From positions 1 through 23,319 of the forward strand of contig JAOXYB010077943.1 of assembly GCA_028565635.1 (NCBI GenBank): a stretch of 23,319 bases of DNA, in the 5' to 3' direction. This DNA comes from Phoronis ovalis. Its lineage: Eukaryota; Phoronida; Phoronidae. The translations under genes and the position numbers were made by a program. This document shows positions 10,687-22,759 of the stretch, piece by piece; the stretch's first letter is position 1, and each line of letters starts with the position of its first letter. Below the pieces are notes generated by a model. The model had not been told where the DNA came from and searched no databases. It was given only the letters and a program-made list of their open reading frames with translations.

Positions 10687-10943
10687 CCAAATGATATTTT
10701 GACCTCAAGGTCAGCAATGGTATCCGGTACAGATGTCACACCTCAAGTACCGTGTCCATAACTATAACAGTCTTCAACGTACAGCTTAGTGAAAATTGGA
10801 AGATCAATAAATTAATTGAAAACATGCCAAAAAATAAAAAAAACATCTTTTCAGAGTACTGAAATATTTTAAAAAGTCATCAAAATTACTTTGTTTTAAC
10901 TTGACACCATCATTTTTGAACATTTTGAGCAATTTTAAAAATT

Positions 10944-10956
10944 TGACCTTTGACCT
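10944..10956. promoter_or_regulatory. Perfect DR1 nuclear-receptor-like word, copy 2
   Basis: This is the same TGACCTTTGACCT word, kept intact in the second repeat copy although neighbouring bases differ, including loss of the everted repeat. It lies about 700 bases upstream of the E2F promoter elements. Confidence 0.35.
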
Positions 10957-11068
10957 CCAAATGACCTTTTGACCAACAATGTCAACAATGGCCTGCCCTG
11001 GGCATGTCACACCTGAAGTACCATGTCCCCAGCAGTAACCGTTTTCAAGATATAGCTTGATGAAAATT

Positions 11069-11098
11069 GGAAGAAGAAAAAGAAAAAGAAGAAAGAAA
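11069..11098 (+). repeat. 30-base purine-only (GA) tract
   Basis: An uninterrupted run of G and A with GAA/GAAA units follows repeat copy 2 directly. It looks like the simple-sequence tail of the repeat. Confidence 0.6.
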
Positions 11099-11426
11099 TC
11101 GTACAAAACCAATAGGCTAGCATGCTCCCTTATAGGAACAACCCTAATTAAAATTCAGCCGGCATAGGAATATAACGGGTAGAGAAATATATTTTATTGT
11201 ATAATGTTATTTCAAGCCCAGATTAAAATATCTTCTCACACCGCTGTAGCCACAATATACACAATCTGAATTAGATGTATATCGATAAAACCGGTGAAAA
11301 TATTTATTTGAATTTTTATCCTACAGTAGCTAGATTTGAAAATTACTTCTTCTAGTTTAGCTAATAAAATGCTTAACAATCTTGGCACCTTTCTCCCATC
11401 CCGTTGCGTGCACTTTATTTGAGACT

Positions 11427-11444
11427 GGGACTAATATAACTAAG
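11427..11444 (+). repeat. Solitary copy of the palindrome arm
   Basis: GGGACTAATATAACTAAG differs at one base from the arm at 6092-6109. No reverse-complement partner is visible nearby. It lies just upstream of the E2F gene promoter. Confidence 0.5.
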
Positions 11445-11542
11445 AGGAAGAAGAACACGGATATAAAACCAGTATTTGAAGATAATCTCTATTTCAATAC
11501 ACCTGTGGCTTTATTGACCTTTAGCATAAAAACTAAATGGTG

Positions 11543-11645
11543 ATTGGCTCGTTGTAAAGTCAATCATTTGAATACTGGGAATTTATTGGTTAATTTGCAC
11601 TAAGGCGGTCCGCGGGTAAAATTGTAAACGACATCTCGCGCCAAA
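11543..11645 (+). promoter_or_regulatory. Cell-cycle type promoter of the E2F gene: two CCAAT boxes and an E2F site
   Basis: Inverted CCAAT boxes (ATTGG) lie at 11543-11547 and 11585-11589, 42 bases apart. GCGCCAAA at 11638-11645 is an E2F site (TTTGGCGC on the other strand) in a CpG-rich patch with GGTCCGCGGG. Two CCAAT boxes plus an E2F site close to the start is the known layout of vertebrate NF-Y/E2F cell-cycle promoters. No TATA box is evident. Transcription probably starts shortly downstream, before the donor at 11776. Confidence 0.6.
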
Positions 11646-11776
11646 TCGGCTTCTTCAACGCCTTCGTGACATACTTTTTTACAACGAAATTAATTTTCTG
11701 ATCACGGTTAAGATATATTCAATATTAGTAAAATATTGCACGGACTATACTCAAAAGGCACTAAAGAATAAATAAG
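11646..11776 (+). other. Probable noncoding first exon of the E2F gene
   Basis: AATAAG followed by GTAAGT (from 11777) is a near-consensus splice donor just after the promoter elements. The matching acceptor TTTTTTTCCAG ends at 12664, 20 bases before the start codon. The start of this exon is approximate. The leader intron 11777-12664 contains GGGCGCGCC near 11858 and another E2F site at 12283. Confidence 0.5.
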
Positions 11777-12282
11777 GTAAGTTTAACGGTGTGCACTTAT
11801 ATAAAAATATATGTTTTTGTTGATATAGCTTAGGACTATAAGAATATAAGATTACTGGGCGCGCCATTGCAAAACCTGTTGTCTGTTGGTGGGAGCTGTT
11901 TTAGTAGTTTATACTATCTGTTACATTTTCTCTCTCGTCGTTAAAATCTGTATGTTTACAGTTAATTCATATAATAAATATTGTTAATGCAAAAAAAGCA
12001 TTATTTACTTTGTACATAAACGTAAGAAAAATTATTACACAAATTTTAGCATTTATATAGGTCAAATTCCTGACATGATTTCTGTTTATGCTAGTTAAGG
12101 GCCGAAATAGTTTTTCAAATTTTATCGTTTGTTAACAAAAAATAGCGTAAATTTGTAATTAACGATTCTTTGGGTTTTAATGATGAGGGGTTTTTCCTTA
12201 TCTGCTATAAAATGATGTAAAATTAACACATTTTGGTTAATAATTTATAGCCGGTATGCTCGACATAGGGCCGCGCGTTTCA

Positions 12283-12291
12283 CCCGCCAAA
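12283..12291. promoter_or_regulatory. Second E2F consensus site, in the leader intron
   Basis: CCCGCCAAA is the exact complement of TTTGGCGGG, a full E2F consensus. It follows CCGCGCG within a short CpG-rich island about 400 bases before the coding start. It may mark an alternative promoter or an intronic control site. Confidence 0.5.
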
Positions 12292-12684
12292 TTTGAACGA
12301 ACTCAGCAGAAGATCAAGAGGCTGGCGAACTCTTGAATTTTCTGCGAAAATTTGGTGCAAATATTGGCAGTTCTTTTATAAAACAGATTTTGTGGTATTT
12401 ATTAGATATCAGGAGTGCACCTTAACAGTTTGTATAATATTTTTTTATCAGCTTCAATGTTTTAAACTCCTGTAAAAATGATACTATCTAGAAAGCAAAA
12501 ATTTATGAAATTGAAGCCATTCATTTGTACTGGCACTAACTGGCAGACGTTTTTGGTCGGATCGGGATTGAAATCAAAGAACATGGCTTCTGTGCTGTGT
12601 GTGTGTTATTTATGTTCACAAATTGACTTATTCACCAGGTTTGAACCATCTTATTTTTTTCCAGTTAGAAGCCAACCTTAGATT

Positions 12685-15600
12685 ATGTCATTCGAAACTG
12701 GCATTTTACCTCCAGGATTTAACCTGGAGTACTTAGAAAACGAGCACGATGCGGATGCAGGCTTTGAACAAATGCATTTTGGACATCATTTGCCTTCATT
12801 TACCGAAGACCAAGTGGTTGCTCATAGATTTGAACAAAATGGAACACCACATGCTTTTCTTAACAGTAATTCTGATATTGTTAATTGTCAGACTGCGACA
12901 GGAATACAAAACATGCAGAAAAGTACACCAGATGTAGTTAATAAAGTATCAGATGTATTTGTTACACCAACTACAAAAACTCCAAAGAGTAGGCAAATGT
13001 TTTCTAGTGTACCTAGTTCAAGTTTAAATAGTGCCACACGTAATTTGAGTCAACACTTGAATTCGGACACTACCCCGACAAAACCTATGAATGGTTTGGA
13101 TCCATTAACACCAACAGCAAATTTGAAAATGCTTATCAGTGCAGCTAGTCCTGAGATCCGTAACAGGGAAAATAAAAAGAAAGAGTTATTTAGGCAAGAA
13201 ACAGATGACAGTCTATGTGAAGATTCTTTAGAGATTTCAGAAATTGATGAAGACTTGGAATGTCCTCAGCCAACAAGTAGAAAAGATAAATCTCTTGGTC
13301 TTCTGTGTTTAAAGTAAGTTAAAACTCTCCCATTATCAGTTTGATGAAATTGTCCTGTTAGAGTTATTGTATCAGATAAAATTAGGTGTAAGTTGTATAT
13401 CAGTTTAAACCAAATATTGACGTATTCTACATGACAGGTATGAGTTTGTTTGTTATCAGAAGTTATTAACACAGCATGTGCATCATTTTATATTGGTTAA
13501 CAGGCAGATGTCCCATACACCAGGGTCTTCGTCTTAACATTCGTTTTCCAAGTAACCTTTTTTGTGCATTTCTAAAAATAAAGGATAAGTGAAACCCACA
13601 TTCTGTAACATTCAAATATCGCAGCATTCTTAAAGAATGTTAAAATCAAGTTCTGATATTGAATAAAAGTTGAATTTTGTATTACTAATAATGCAATTTT
13701 TTTTTCTCAGATTCATGTCTCGATTTCCAGAACATCCTCCTCTAAATCAAGGTATTGATGTCAGCTTGGATGAAATAGCAAGAGAGCTCAGTAAGTATTC
13801 CACAACAAACTTACTTTATACTATAAAGTTACAGCAAATTATGTGTCCAAATCTATATAGCCAATCAAATTCCAGTATGTGACTCAGGATAGTAGTTTTA
13901 AATATATATGCAAATGTTCAAATAATTAAGATAAGCCTGTATGTGTTGGTACTAGATAGGAATGGTTTTGTTAAATAAAATGTTTTATTTCAGATGTAGA
14001 ACGTAGAAGAATCTATGATATTGTGAATGTTTTGGAAAGTGTTGAGATGGTTAGCAGAATGGCAAAGAACAAATACTTATGGCATGGCAAAACAAATTTG
14101 ATGCATACATTGGCTAGACTGAAGGTATTTTTAATGTAACTTAAAGAACAGAAAATTCTTGAACTGTTCTGTTTACTGTTTAACTGGTTAGTTTGGCAAA
14201 ATAGTGGTGGTTGAAAACATGTTTACTGCCATGGCCCCATGTATTTAGGACCTGTCTCTGTCATACATCGTATATCCTTGTGTTGTACATGTCTCGTCAT
14301 GATTCCAGCCAATAAAACCTGATCCAAATTTAGACCCTTGTTGTGGTTTTTTTTTTAGATATATACTGCCAAATTGAGTTCATAAATGCCTCTATGCTTT
14401 TCTATCCCTATCTGCAACTGATACTGGTAGAATTAATAATTTGAAAAACAATTTTATACAAACTTTTATACAATTTGTCTTCTGAATTCACAGTTTTGTA
14501 ATAATCCTTTACAGGCTTTAGGGGAAGCTCAGAATGTAGGACATCAACTGGAGCAAGTCAAAGAATATGAAATGAGTAAAGAGCTAGAACTTGAGGGCTA
14601 TCAACAAACTATGAAAAAAGTGGATTTAACATGCAACCTTATGACCACTTTAACTCAAGGTAAATAAATTGGTTCCAATGTTCCTAATTTGGGATATAGA
14701 TGGATAAGGCTTCATTACTTTATGATAAGTATTAATACCACACCAGGTACTTTGTCTTATACTTATATTTTTAACTTTACTTATATTTTGTTAGCAATTA
14801 AAAAAACAAGAGTCACTGAACTTTATTAAAACAGTCTCAAATTAACTTGTGTTGTTGTATGCATTTTCAATACATTTTAAAATCACTTTTTTAGGTAACA
14901 CTGTTAGAAAGGAGAGATCCCTGGGTATAATGAGTCAGAAGTTTTTGATGCTGTTTTTAGTTTCAAAGGTAGTTGTAAATTTTCTATATCATGAATGTTA
15001 GCTAAATAGATATGTCCTTTTGAGTTCTCAGTACTAAACTAGCTCTTACCCTGTAACTATTTATAGACAGTAACAGACTCATTTTTATAACAGACTTTTA
15101 CTCTTTGATTAAGGCTTTAACCACAAGAAAAATTCTGAACTCAAAACATGTTAAATACAATGCATTACAAAATAGGTCGTCATTTGAAATAATTGGTTTA
15201 TACTTCATCAGTGAGGCCTAAATCAAGCTTTTTTTACCACAAAGCATAATATGTAATCTTTAATTTGATGTAGTACCCATACTTTGTTATGAAAAAACTG
15301 CCACATTTGTGTATTTGTGTTCGTTAGCCTATTATGATGTGTGCTATAATTGTAACATATTTTCAGCCAAAAACCATAAATCTTGATCTCGCTGCTAAGA
15401 TACTTATTGGGGAAGCAAATGTTGATAAAACAGAAAGTGCAAAGTACAAAAGTAAGTTAGCAATCTGCTAAATAATAATACTTCGTATAATATGTGCTCT
15501 TCAACTGCAATTTTAAATCAGTGTTTCAAACTGGCATGGTGACCAGATTCAATGTCATGTTGTCTTATAGCAAGAATATGTCCATGTTCATTACTAACTC

Positions 15601-18600
15601 TGATGCAAATCCCACATAAATAATAATTCTAAACTCAACCCAATAAATTATTGTCTCTGTTTGACTAAAGACATTTCATTTAACATGACAGCACAAACAA
15701 CTGTGAAGATCATGATTTTGTGGGTAACATGTGTATTTTAAAATAAAATAATAAAATGCCGGAAAAACATCATCTTGTAATTTGCACTTAAATAACATGT
15801 AAGATCTATATCTGTCTATATATATAATCTGTTATTAAAATTTGTTATATTACAGCCAAGATTAGGCGTTTGTATGACATTGCCAACATTCTAACCAGTT
15901 TAAAACTTATTCATAAAGTACACGTAACAGAAGTCCGTGGTCGGAAACCTGCCTTTCAGTATATTGGACCAGAAGTGGAGTCTGTTACAGATCTTGATGG
16001 TAAATATTCTTTTCTGTTTACAGATTTTGAGTATGATACTTAACATGGCTAACATATGAGCCAAAGTCATAAATTTATTTATTTAATCTGTAGGTTTTTC
16101 ATTCTGTTTTATTGTATTTCTTTGTATTTTTATGTAAAGCCTCTTTGATTTACTTATTTGTAAGATACAGGGCTATACAAATATATAAAATATTAATATA
16201 AGGGAACAAAAGTTTGTCCGTTCCTGTCAACTAACAGTCAACAATCTTTTGTTATCTTTATAGTGTGTTCTTCTGATGGTGTTCACAGACCAAGTTCAAA
16301 ACACTCGCTCTTAGACTGTACACAAAATCCAAAATGTGAGTATTCTTAGACAGTCTAGATTGCATAACTAACTCACCTGCCTCTTGAATAATGCTGAGTT
16401 AACATTGAATAGTTGGTGCTTCATAGGAAGGTCCCTTCAGCTGTTTAGTGAAATCAAAGTTAAGTTATATTATATTCTTCATTCCAATATGCTGTACTAG
16501 TATTAAGACAAGAAACTGTTGAGAGATGTTAATGAAAATTATGTGACCGGTTGGTGTAGGTGATTTGGGAATTTCGATAACAGGAATTACTTGCCAGAAA
16601 TTCTGTATATATTGAATATAATTAATATAAGTATATGCTAACAGAAACATAATAAACATGAACGTATATACAAGACTGCACCACAACTCCAACTGGGAAG
16701 ACACAACTCTGCTTCACTATCTACCTTCTTCAGATTCAAAACAAAGCCGACATAGCGTGGAGAATACTGTCAGCATTCGAGCACAGTGAACGCAATACAA
16801 AACAAATTAAAACGGCTCTGGAAAAAGAACACTCTTTTACCATACTAGCTAATGACATTTATCAACTGACAAAAGTACTTTCAATATCCTATAACAATTT
16901 ACCATGATACAATAATTTTTAATGAAATAACACATTTTTGTAAGATTAACCACGTTGTAAGATCAATTCCACTCTTAGCTCGCCATCTTGTAAAATTACA
17001 CTAAGACACAATACGTACTATACGAAAAAATACAAAAATGCGACTATACCTGGAGATACTGTCTAGAATTACAATGACACCAAGTACACGTATAAGTTAG
17101 TGCAGACAGACCGAACAAAGTTGTCTGTTAACCAGATAAATATCAATGTTCTTCAACAAACAAAATATATGACTAGGTTGCTTGCTCTTCTGGCTGGGTG
17201 TGTATAAGAAGCTAAGTTACTATATTTATACCTAGCACTGCGGTGGAAATTACATACTAACAAAGACAATGCACTGTTCCATTCATATGTACAAAATACT
17301 TATTTACATGATATTGTGACATGCACGCATTCACCTCTTCTATTTAGATGTTCAGCCGGCCTTTGGAAGACAAGAAAGTTACCTGAGAAAAGTGAATTTT
17401 ATAATTTGAACTTTATAAATACTGTTTCAAAACAATCTGTTGAATTTTTCAGTATGTACAATCCTGACAAAAAATAATGACCAAAAACCTGAAGAGCTAA
17501 CTTCAACTACTCCACCTGTTGTCCATGGTAAGTACATCTACTGTCGGTCAATTTTACAAAAAAATAACAATGAAGTTTGCTCTAGCATTGGTGATGACGT
17601 GTTGGAATATGATTATGAATGAACAAGCATTATAACCAATGTTTATCTGAGAGGTACTTCCTAAAAATGGCGAAATTGTATTTTTGATATATTTGAATAA
17701 GTGTTCTCAAATCTTTGGTTATGTATATTGGTCAAACGTTCAAGTATTAACTGAACTTGTTACATACCAGATCCGAGGGGAAACAATATGTTTGGTGAAT
17801 TGTTCTTCATCTAGTTGAACTAACTGTGAAAGTGTCTGATATTAACAGTGCACTGCACACTCTTACCATTGTAGAGACCAGATTTAGAGTGTCAGCACTG
17901 AAAAAAGAAGCTAAGAAAAGTAAACTAACAAGACATGCTTCATTTGAGACAATTTGTCAAGTGGCAGAGGAGGAGAGAGAAAAACTGTATTGTTCTCAAC
18001 CTAGTAGCCCACATTCAAGCCAAGGTAGACAGTTATTTCTCATCAGATTTGACTTTATATATCTAAAAATCTTATTTCATCAAGTGTTAAATATAGTGTA
18101 CCCACAAGAGTTTTATATTATACAATGTACACCTAGTGTGTAAAAGGATTATTATTTAACATTTGCCACTGTTGATACTTGTAGGCATAAAATGGAATGT
18201 CCTGCTATAAGTATGTGGGTGCTATTCTAGGATTTTCCCTGAGCATGTTAAAAGATTCCTCTGTCACATTCTTAGAACTTATTTACTTAGAAATGACTTC
18301 AGTATTTTTGTATTACAGGTTCAGTGACCAGTGAATCCTCTGATACTGGAGTATCAACAGGAAAACCTAATGCCAAAGATTCAATCAAAAAGGGTGGCCA
18401 ATTTTTGATTATTGGTGATGGCAGACAGATGCAGGTTCTTAATGGACCGAAGGCAGGCACTAAAGTCATTCGTGTCCCTGTTAATAGGGTAACCTTGACA
18501 CCTGTATCCCAGCTTTCTGTTGATCAAAACAAAACAGTTGATGATGGTAAAACAGTAACTTCAAAGCCACTAAAAATTGCAACCCTTCTGCAACTGTCTG

Positions 18601-19862
18601 CATCAACTGCCAAAGAAGCATCTCCGTTTAAAGTTTCGTCTCCAGAAGCTGAAAAGAATGAAAAATCACTGTCTGGTGGTGTCCGTCGAAGTAAGCGTAG
18701 TGCGCAGAAAATGCTAAATGGTGATTTTGAATATGAAGCTCCATGTAAGAAATTTAACTCAACAAAAGCAGATGTTGATGAGCAGGTGTCCAACAATAGC
18801 TCGCCACAGCCAGACAAAGATAGCCCTGTAAGGCATGGTCAAGAAATTTCAAATACTAATCAATCATCTATTGTAAAAACGACAGAATCAAATAAGCCAC
18901 GTCCTTCTCCACTGCGAGCATTACATCTTGATCCAGAGTTTAGGTCATCGCCACCTTTTTCAAGTTTACCCAGTAATACTCCCTCTCCAGATATCGAGTC
19001 TAGAATTGAAGCAAAAGATTATGACCTTGCTTCACCGCTACCGAGTGATAATACAGAATCAAGCAACCACTCTGAAAGTCATCAGTGTACAAAGAAACAG
19101 CATTTAGCACCAAATAACATTAATGTCCAGCCAAGACCAGTTGGTCAACCGTGGACCACTGCTCCATTACAGTATTCTCATTTCCGCTTTCCGGGAATGT
19201 CAACGATGCATAATATGCCTTCTAACAATATGGTCTTTCATCAAGTTGGTGCTATGGGTAGTTTTGGAAACGTAACTTTGACACCAGTGGGACACAGGCA
19301 GCAGAGAAGTAATAGTGTGTCACCACAGGGTGCAGCACAGTTGATGGTACAAACAGAAAACGTTTCACCCCATCCTTCACCACCACTGTTGACTCCAAAT
19401 TTGTCAGCCAATCTAGATAATAGCTCCGCTAGTAACTTATCGTTTGAATTTCCAATGCCTCAACTAGCTAGAATAAATTGCTCACCTGATTTGAATGTAT
19501 TCAAGCCAAGCATCAATCAAGTACCATTAACCATGATCTCACCACAACAAGTATCAATGGGTCAGTTTCAAGTTGGCAAACCAACTTTCCGTACTCCACA
19601 AGGAAATATGGTGCCAGTAGGATTAGCTCCCGCTTTCTCTACACCGGTCTCCCGTACACCTATGCAGAATGTGTCCTTCAATCAGTTTAATGTTACTCCC
19701 AGTTCTTACTTCCGTAACACACCTGGTTTTATACCTATGACCAGCACTACTAGCACAAGGCCCCATGAAAATGAAAATTTTCAAATGACAAATGCAGCAG
19801 CCCCTGCTTTTGAGAATATAGCACGAAGATTGTCTATGCAAAATGGTTTTCATTTACAGTGA
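12685..19862 (+). CDS. E2F8: Atypical E2F transcription repressor (E2F7/E2F8 family), 11 coding exons
   Basis: Nuclear DNA-binding protein. E2F7/8 proteins repress E2F target genes without a DP partner. Exons: 12685-13313, 13711-13790, 13994-14124, 14515-14659, 14895-14968, 15367-15451, 15856-15999, 16264-16335, 17453-17527, 17815-18024, 18319-19862. GT-AG and phases agree at every junction: 1062 residues, longer than human E2F7 or E2F8 (about 870-910). Residues 141-162 ([17 protein letters not shown]) match the family N-terminal motif. The first winged helix is about 202-270 ([20 protein letters not shown]); the second is about 336-418 ([32 protein letters not shown]). Having two domains and no marked box or RB-binding tail excludes typical E2Fs. 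RHASF around S521 is a possible kinase site; RRSKRSAQK looks like a nuclear signal. The 514-residue last exon is Ser/Pro/Gln-rich and disordered. A TAG directly before the ATG fixes the start. Confidence 0.96.
16336..17452 (+). other. Largest coding-region intron of the E2F gene
   Basis: This 1.1-kb intron separates two short linker exons that follow the second DNA-binding domain. I see AT-rich sequence and no supported gene or well-defined repeat. A 79-codon open frame on the minus strand (16465-16704) has no recognisable features and reads like chance. The other introns of this gene also hold nothing I can name. Confidence 0.5.
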
Positions 19863-20493
19863 TATTGCTATGAAACCCTTGGCAAATTTTCTTTTTAATT
19901 ATCTATTTTCCAATTTGAAATAGTTAATTGTTAAAATTCTGAATTATATTTTGAGGTGTTTTTGAAGTATTATTCAATACATTGGCATTCCATTCATTGG
20001 CACAGTATAACAAAGATACCGAGTGAACGTTTATCCATAGAGAAGATTTGCCATATGGAATTACAATTTGACAAAATACAATTGTTACTAAACTTCAATT
20101 TTATGAGGTTTTCACAAGTGATTACTCAAATGTTAAAATGGACTTTAAAAAAGTAATTGTACATTTTGAGGATATGCAAAAATTGATTTTATATATTTTA
20201 TTCTGTAGATCTTTGAAGATGCTATGATTTTAGGCTCAAAAGTTTGTGGATTTCTAGTTTTATTAGTTCAAATCGTTTTTTGTTTGAGGCTTATTGTAGT
20301 TTAATTTGAAAAGTTAACTTGTTAAGAGTGCCTTTGCTTTCTAGCGGAGAATGTGTAGAACTGTGATTTAACATGCTCAAACTTTGAACAAGGGTTTTTT
20401 AAAAAGTACACCGTACTTTGAGAATTCGTAGAAATTTATTCCACTGGACAATTGTTCCACAGTACAAAATTATTGTATATAATGGATTATTAT

Positions 20494-20499
20494 AATAAA
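20494..20499 (+). other. Poly(A) signal of the E2F gene
   Basis: AATAAA lies about 630 bases after the stop codon, within AT-rich DNA. No earlier AATAAA is seen after the stop, which suggests a 3' UTR of about 0.65 kb. Confidence 0.5.
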
Positions 20500-20519
20500 C
20501 TGTATTAAATTAACATAGT

Positions 20520-21880
20520 TTTGTTCATCTTTTATCTGACATCAACAATACATGATTGACTAGACTGTCTAAGTACAGGATATCTAGCCTCTAGTACAGC
20601 AACATATTTTAATGGGTTGGAAGGCAAATGATTCTATTACATGTATTAATAAGGTGCACAAATTTTAAAATGTGCCTATCCTTTAATTGACATAAAAACA
20701 AATTACAAATTTGGAAAATCTTGTACATGTATTTATCCTACTGTGATACTTAAAAGCCAAATACAAACTATCAATACTATCATTCCTTAAACATAAATAC
20801 CATAACTATAAATCGAACAGGACATTCGTACAGTGTTCTAAGATGCTAAGTACACCCTGTATAATGTGCATAGTCTAATTTGATCTTACTGAAGCTCACT
20901 TCTTTTCTAATCTAAACATGAATTAATTAACAAATGTAATTATAGGGAGTGCTCTCCGACACTGGAAAAGCTCGGCGGCCTGAATACTTCCTTATTACAT
21001 TTCGAAAGTAAATGCATATATCTTGTAGGTTGAAAAACTGATAGTACCCATTCAAAAATGAATCAATTAGGCAAAAAAGCACTGCTTAGCCTGAGCACTT
21101 ATAAAAATAAATTACAAAAGGTATCTGGGGACATGGTTTTACTTAAAAAATAGTACATTTTTTTTTGCAAACATCACAAGTAGAAAGCATTCAATAGCTA
21201 AGAGCATGCATAGTTAATAAGCTGCATATAATCACAACTGTATAATAGTGACATAAAAAATATACTGATTTGATAATAAATCGCATAAAAACAAACAATA
21301 TTTTAATTGTACATTTATGTAGCAAAACTATTTTTAAATACTAACAAAATAAATTATGATAACTGTCAGACAATGATGATAATTATATGATCGATTATAC
21401 CTCGTAATTTTCCTTTGGCAAGCAATTAATAGTAATATTAAAAATAAGATCGCCAACCATTAAATTCCCTAACAACTCCTACAATACATTTTGTCCAAAC
21501 ATCTTATTTTCATCCAGTTAATATACAATCATTTTGAAGTAATACCACACAATACAAAAACATTTGTACTACAATAGTATGCTCTGGACATTGTAAGTTA
21601 TTAAATGGGGCATCATAGGTATATACAATAATGCATATTTTAAAGTGACATGGAAACCCCCAGTTTATGCATTTTGCATAGAACATAATCTTACTAAGCA
21701 ATGTTTCTATATTTATGCTAATCAACAATTAAAGTATGCTCACATATTTTTGTATCCTTATTCTAAAATAAATTAAGAAAGTAAAAACAATTTAGAATTT
21801 CATCCCAGGAATACACAACTTTTATGCACTTCTGACAGCTGATGGCATTAAGCTAAAATATTGTATAAAATGTAAACAGT
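20520..21880. other. Intergenic AT-rich DNA, no gene seen
   Basis: This stretch lies between the 3' ends of the E2F gene and the minus-strand lipase. The open frames are short and without family features. Several AATAAA/TTTATT words occur by composition, so the lipase 3' UTR could run into this stretch. A small GC-richer patch near 20950-20985 has no assignment. Confidence 0.5.
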
Positions 21881-21886
21881 TTTATT
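21881..21886 (-). other. Candidate poly(A) signal of the lipase gene
   Basis: TTTATT here reads AATAAA on the minus strand, about 70 bases after the lipase stop codon at 21956. Other candidates lie further downstream. Confidence 0.4.
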
Positions 21887-21955
21887 TACCCTCTTTTTGG
21901 TTTCTCAAGACTGCAATTTTATCTGTCATTATAGCTTGAGACATTTTTATGAAAT

Positions 21956-22282
21956 TCACTTTTTACATAGGTCTTGCCCCTTTCCTTGCATAATCTGGAC
22001 AATTTTATCATACACCACATTAGCAGCATCCATTGCCCAAATAAAATCCAAATGGTCCCATTGGGAAATTTCGCAGCTATGAACAATATTCGGTAACTTA
22101 GGAAGGATATTTTCCTCAATGTCCTTTGGATCTGCAAGTGAGTCGTTATCTGCCCAAAACAAAACAGTTGGTGCAGTTACATTTTCCTGATGAAATACTG
22201 GAGGGGTAGGTTGTCCATAATGGGCTTTGTTCTTATCATCTGAACCATAGTCAAAAGCTTGAAATTGTCCATGCTTAACCAT
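21956..22282 (-). CDS. Acid/gastric-type lipase, last exon only
   Basis: This is the C-terminal exon (108 residues) of an AB-hydrolase lipase of the lysosomal acid lipase/gastric lipase family, which cleaves acylglycerols or cholesteryl esters in the lysosome or outside the cell. An acceptor (TCTTTTAG on the minus strand) precedes 22282, and the exon enters in phase 0, so its first ATG is an internal codon. Diagnostic segments are GQFQAFDYGS, AHYGQPTPP, the catalytic Asp in NDSLADPKD (exon residue 47), and the catalytic His in WDHLDFIWAMDA (exon residue 77), about 30 residues apart as the family requires. The nucleophile Ser (GxSxG) and signal peptide would be in upstream exons to the right. 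I find none of them in 22283-23319, so the gene continues past the window. Confidence 0.93.
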   Translation of the reverse strand: MVKHGQFQAFDYGSDDKNKAHYGQPTPPVFHQENVTAPTVLFWADNDSLADPKDIEENILPKLPNIVHSCEISQWDHLDFIWAMDAANVVYDKIVQIMQGKGQDLCKK

Positions 22283-22284
22283 CT

Positions 22285-22620
22285 AAAAGACAAATATGAC
22301 ATTTAAACATAGAAACTTAGGGTTAAATGTGATAAAATAGAAAGGTTATACATTTCCTGGCACACCAAATATGTACTAACAAAACAGTATAGTTTCAACT
22401 AGTACATCTTTTCTCACATTGTTGTGTGGAAATTACTGTCCTACAGTTTCCCTTTAAGTAGGAAAAAATGACAAGAGGATAAAAGAAAACAGCCTATTTT
22501 TTTTGCTACGTTATTCAGCAGTTAAAGCAAATAATTAGTTGTGAGGTATGAAAAAAGAACCATTCCTGACTGCCATATTTCTGAAACTGTCCTCATATCC
22601 TTATAATTTCATAAGGAACA
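22285..22620. other. Lipase intron, nothing further seen
   Basis: AT-rich DNA upstream of the lipase exon. I looked for a preceding lipase exon on the minus strand (the family's PAGTS-like segment) and saw none. Confidence 0.45.
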
Positions 22621-22637
22621 GAACTTGTAAACAAGAG

Positions 22638-22653
22638 GTCTGCGGCTGCAGAC
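22638..22653. repeat. Small GC hairpin at the edge of the right-end repeat
   Basis: GTCTGC-GGCT-GCAGAC forms a 6-bp perfect stem with a 4-base loop, directly after ACAAGAG. It may be the tip of the dispersed element that fills the right end. Confidence 0.35.
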
Positions 22654-22759
22654 AGATGCCCATCATATGATGTAGTTTCTGTAGTTGTAAAGCCATCTTT
22701 GTATGTATAAGAGTTGTAAGGTTGATAATAGAGGGGAAAATCTTCAAAGTGATTACATG

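Larger units (their letters stand above)
10645..11073. repeat. Two diverged copies of a ~155-bp repeat, 270 bp apart
   Basis: Copy one ends at 10803 and copy two at 11073, both in GAAAATTGGAAGA. The shared word TTTGACCTTTGACCTCCAAA lies near 10673 and 10943. The offset is 270 bases at both landmarks. Other shared words include TGTCACACCT and AGTACC. The 110 bases between the copies are unrelated AT-rich DNA. Copies like this are probably remnants of a common dispersed family. Confidence 0.7.

Noticed and set aside
12293-12681. Two short plus-strand open frames before the E2F start
   Set aside because: They lack family features and fall in the probable leader intron; composition gives no coding signal.
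18524-18817. Minus-strand open frame inside the E2F last exon
   Set aside because: It is a shadow of the Ser/Thr-rich coding strand, with no splice or promoter support.
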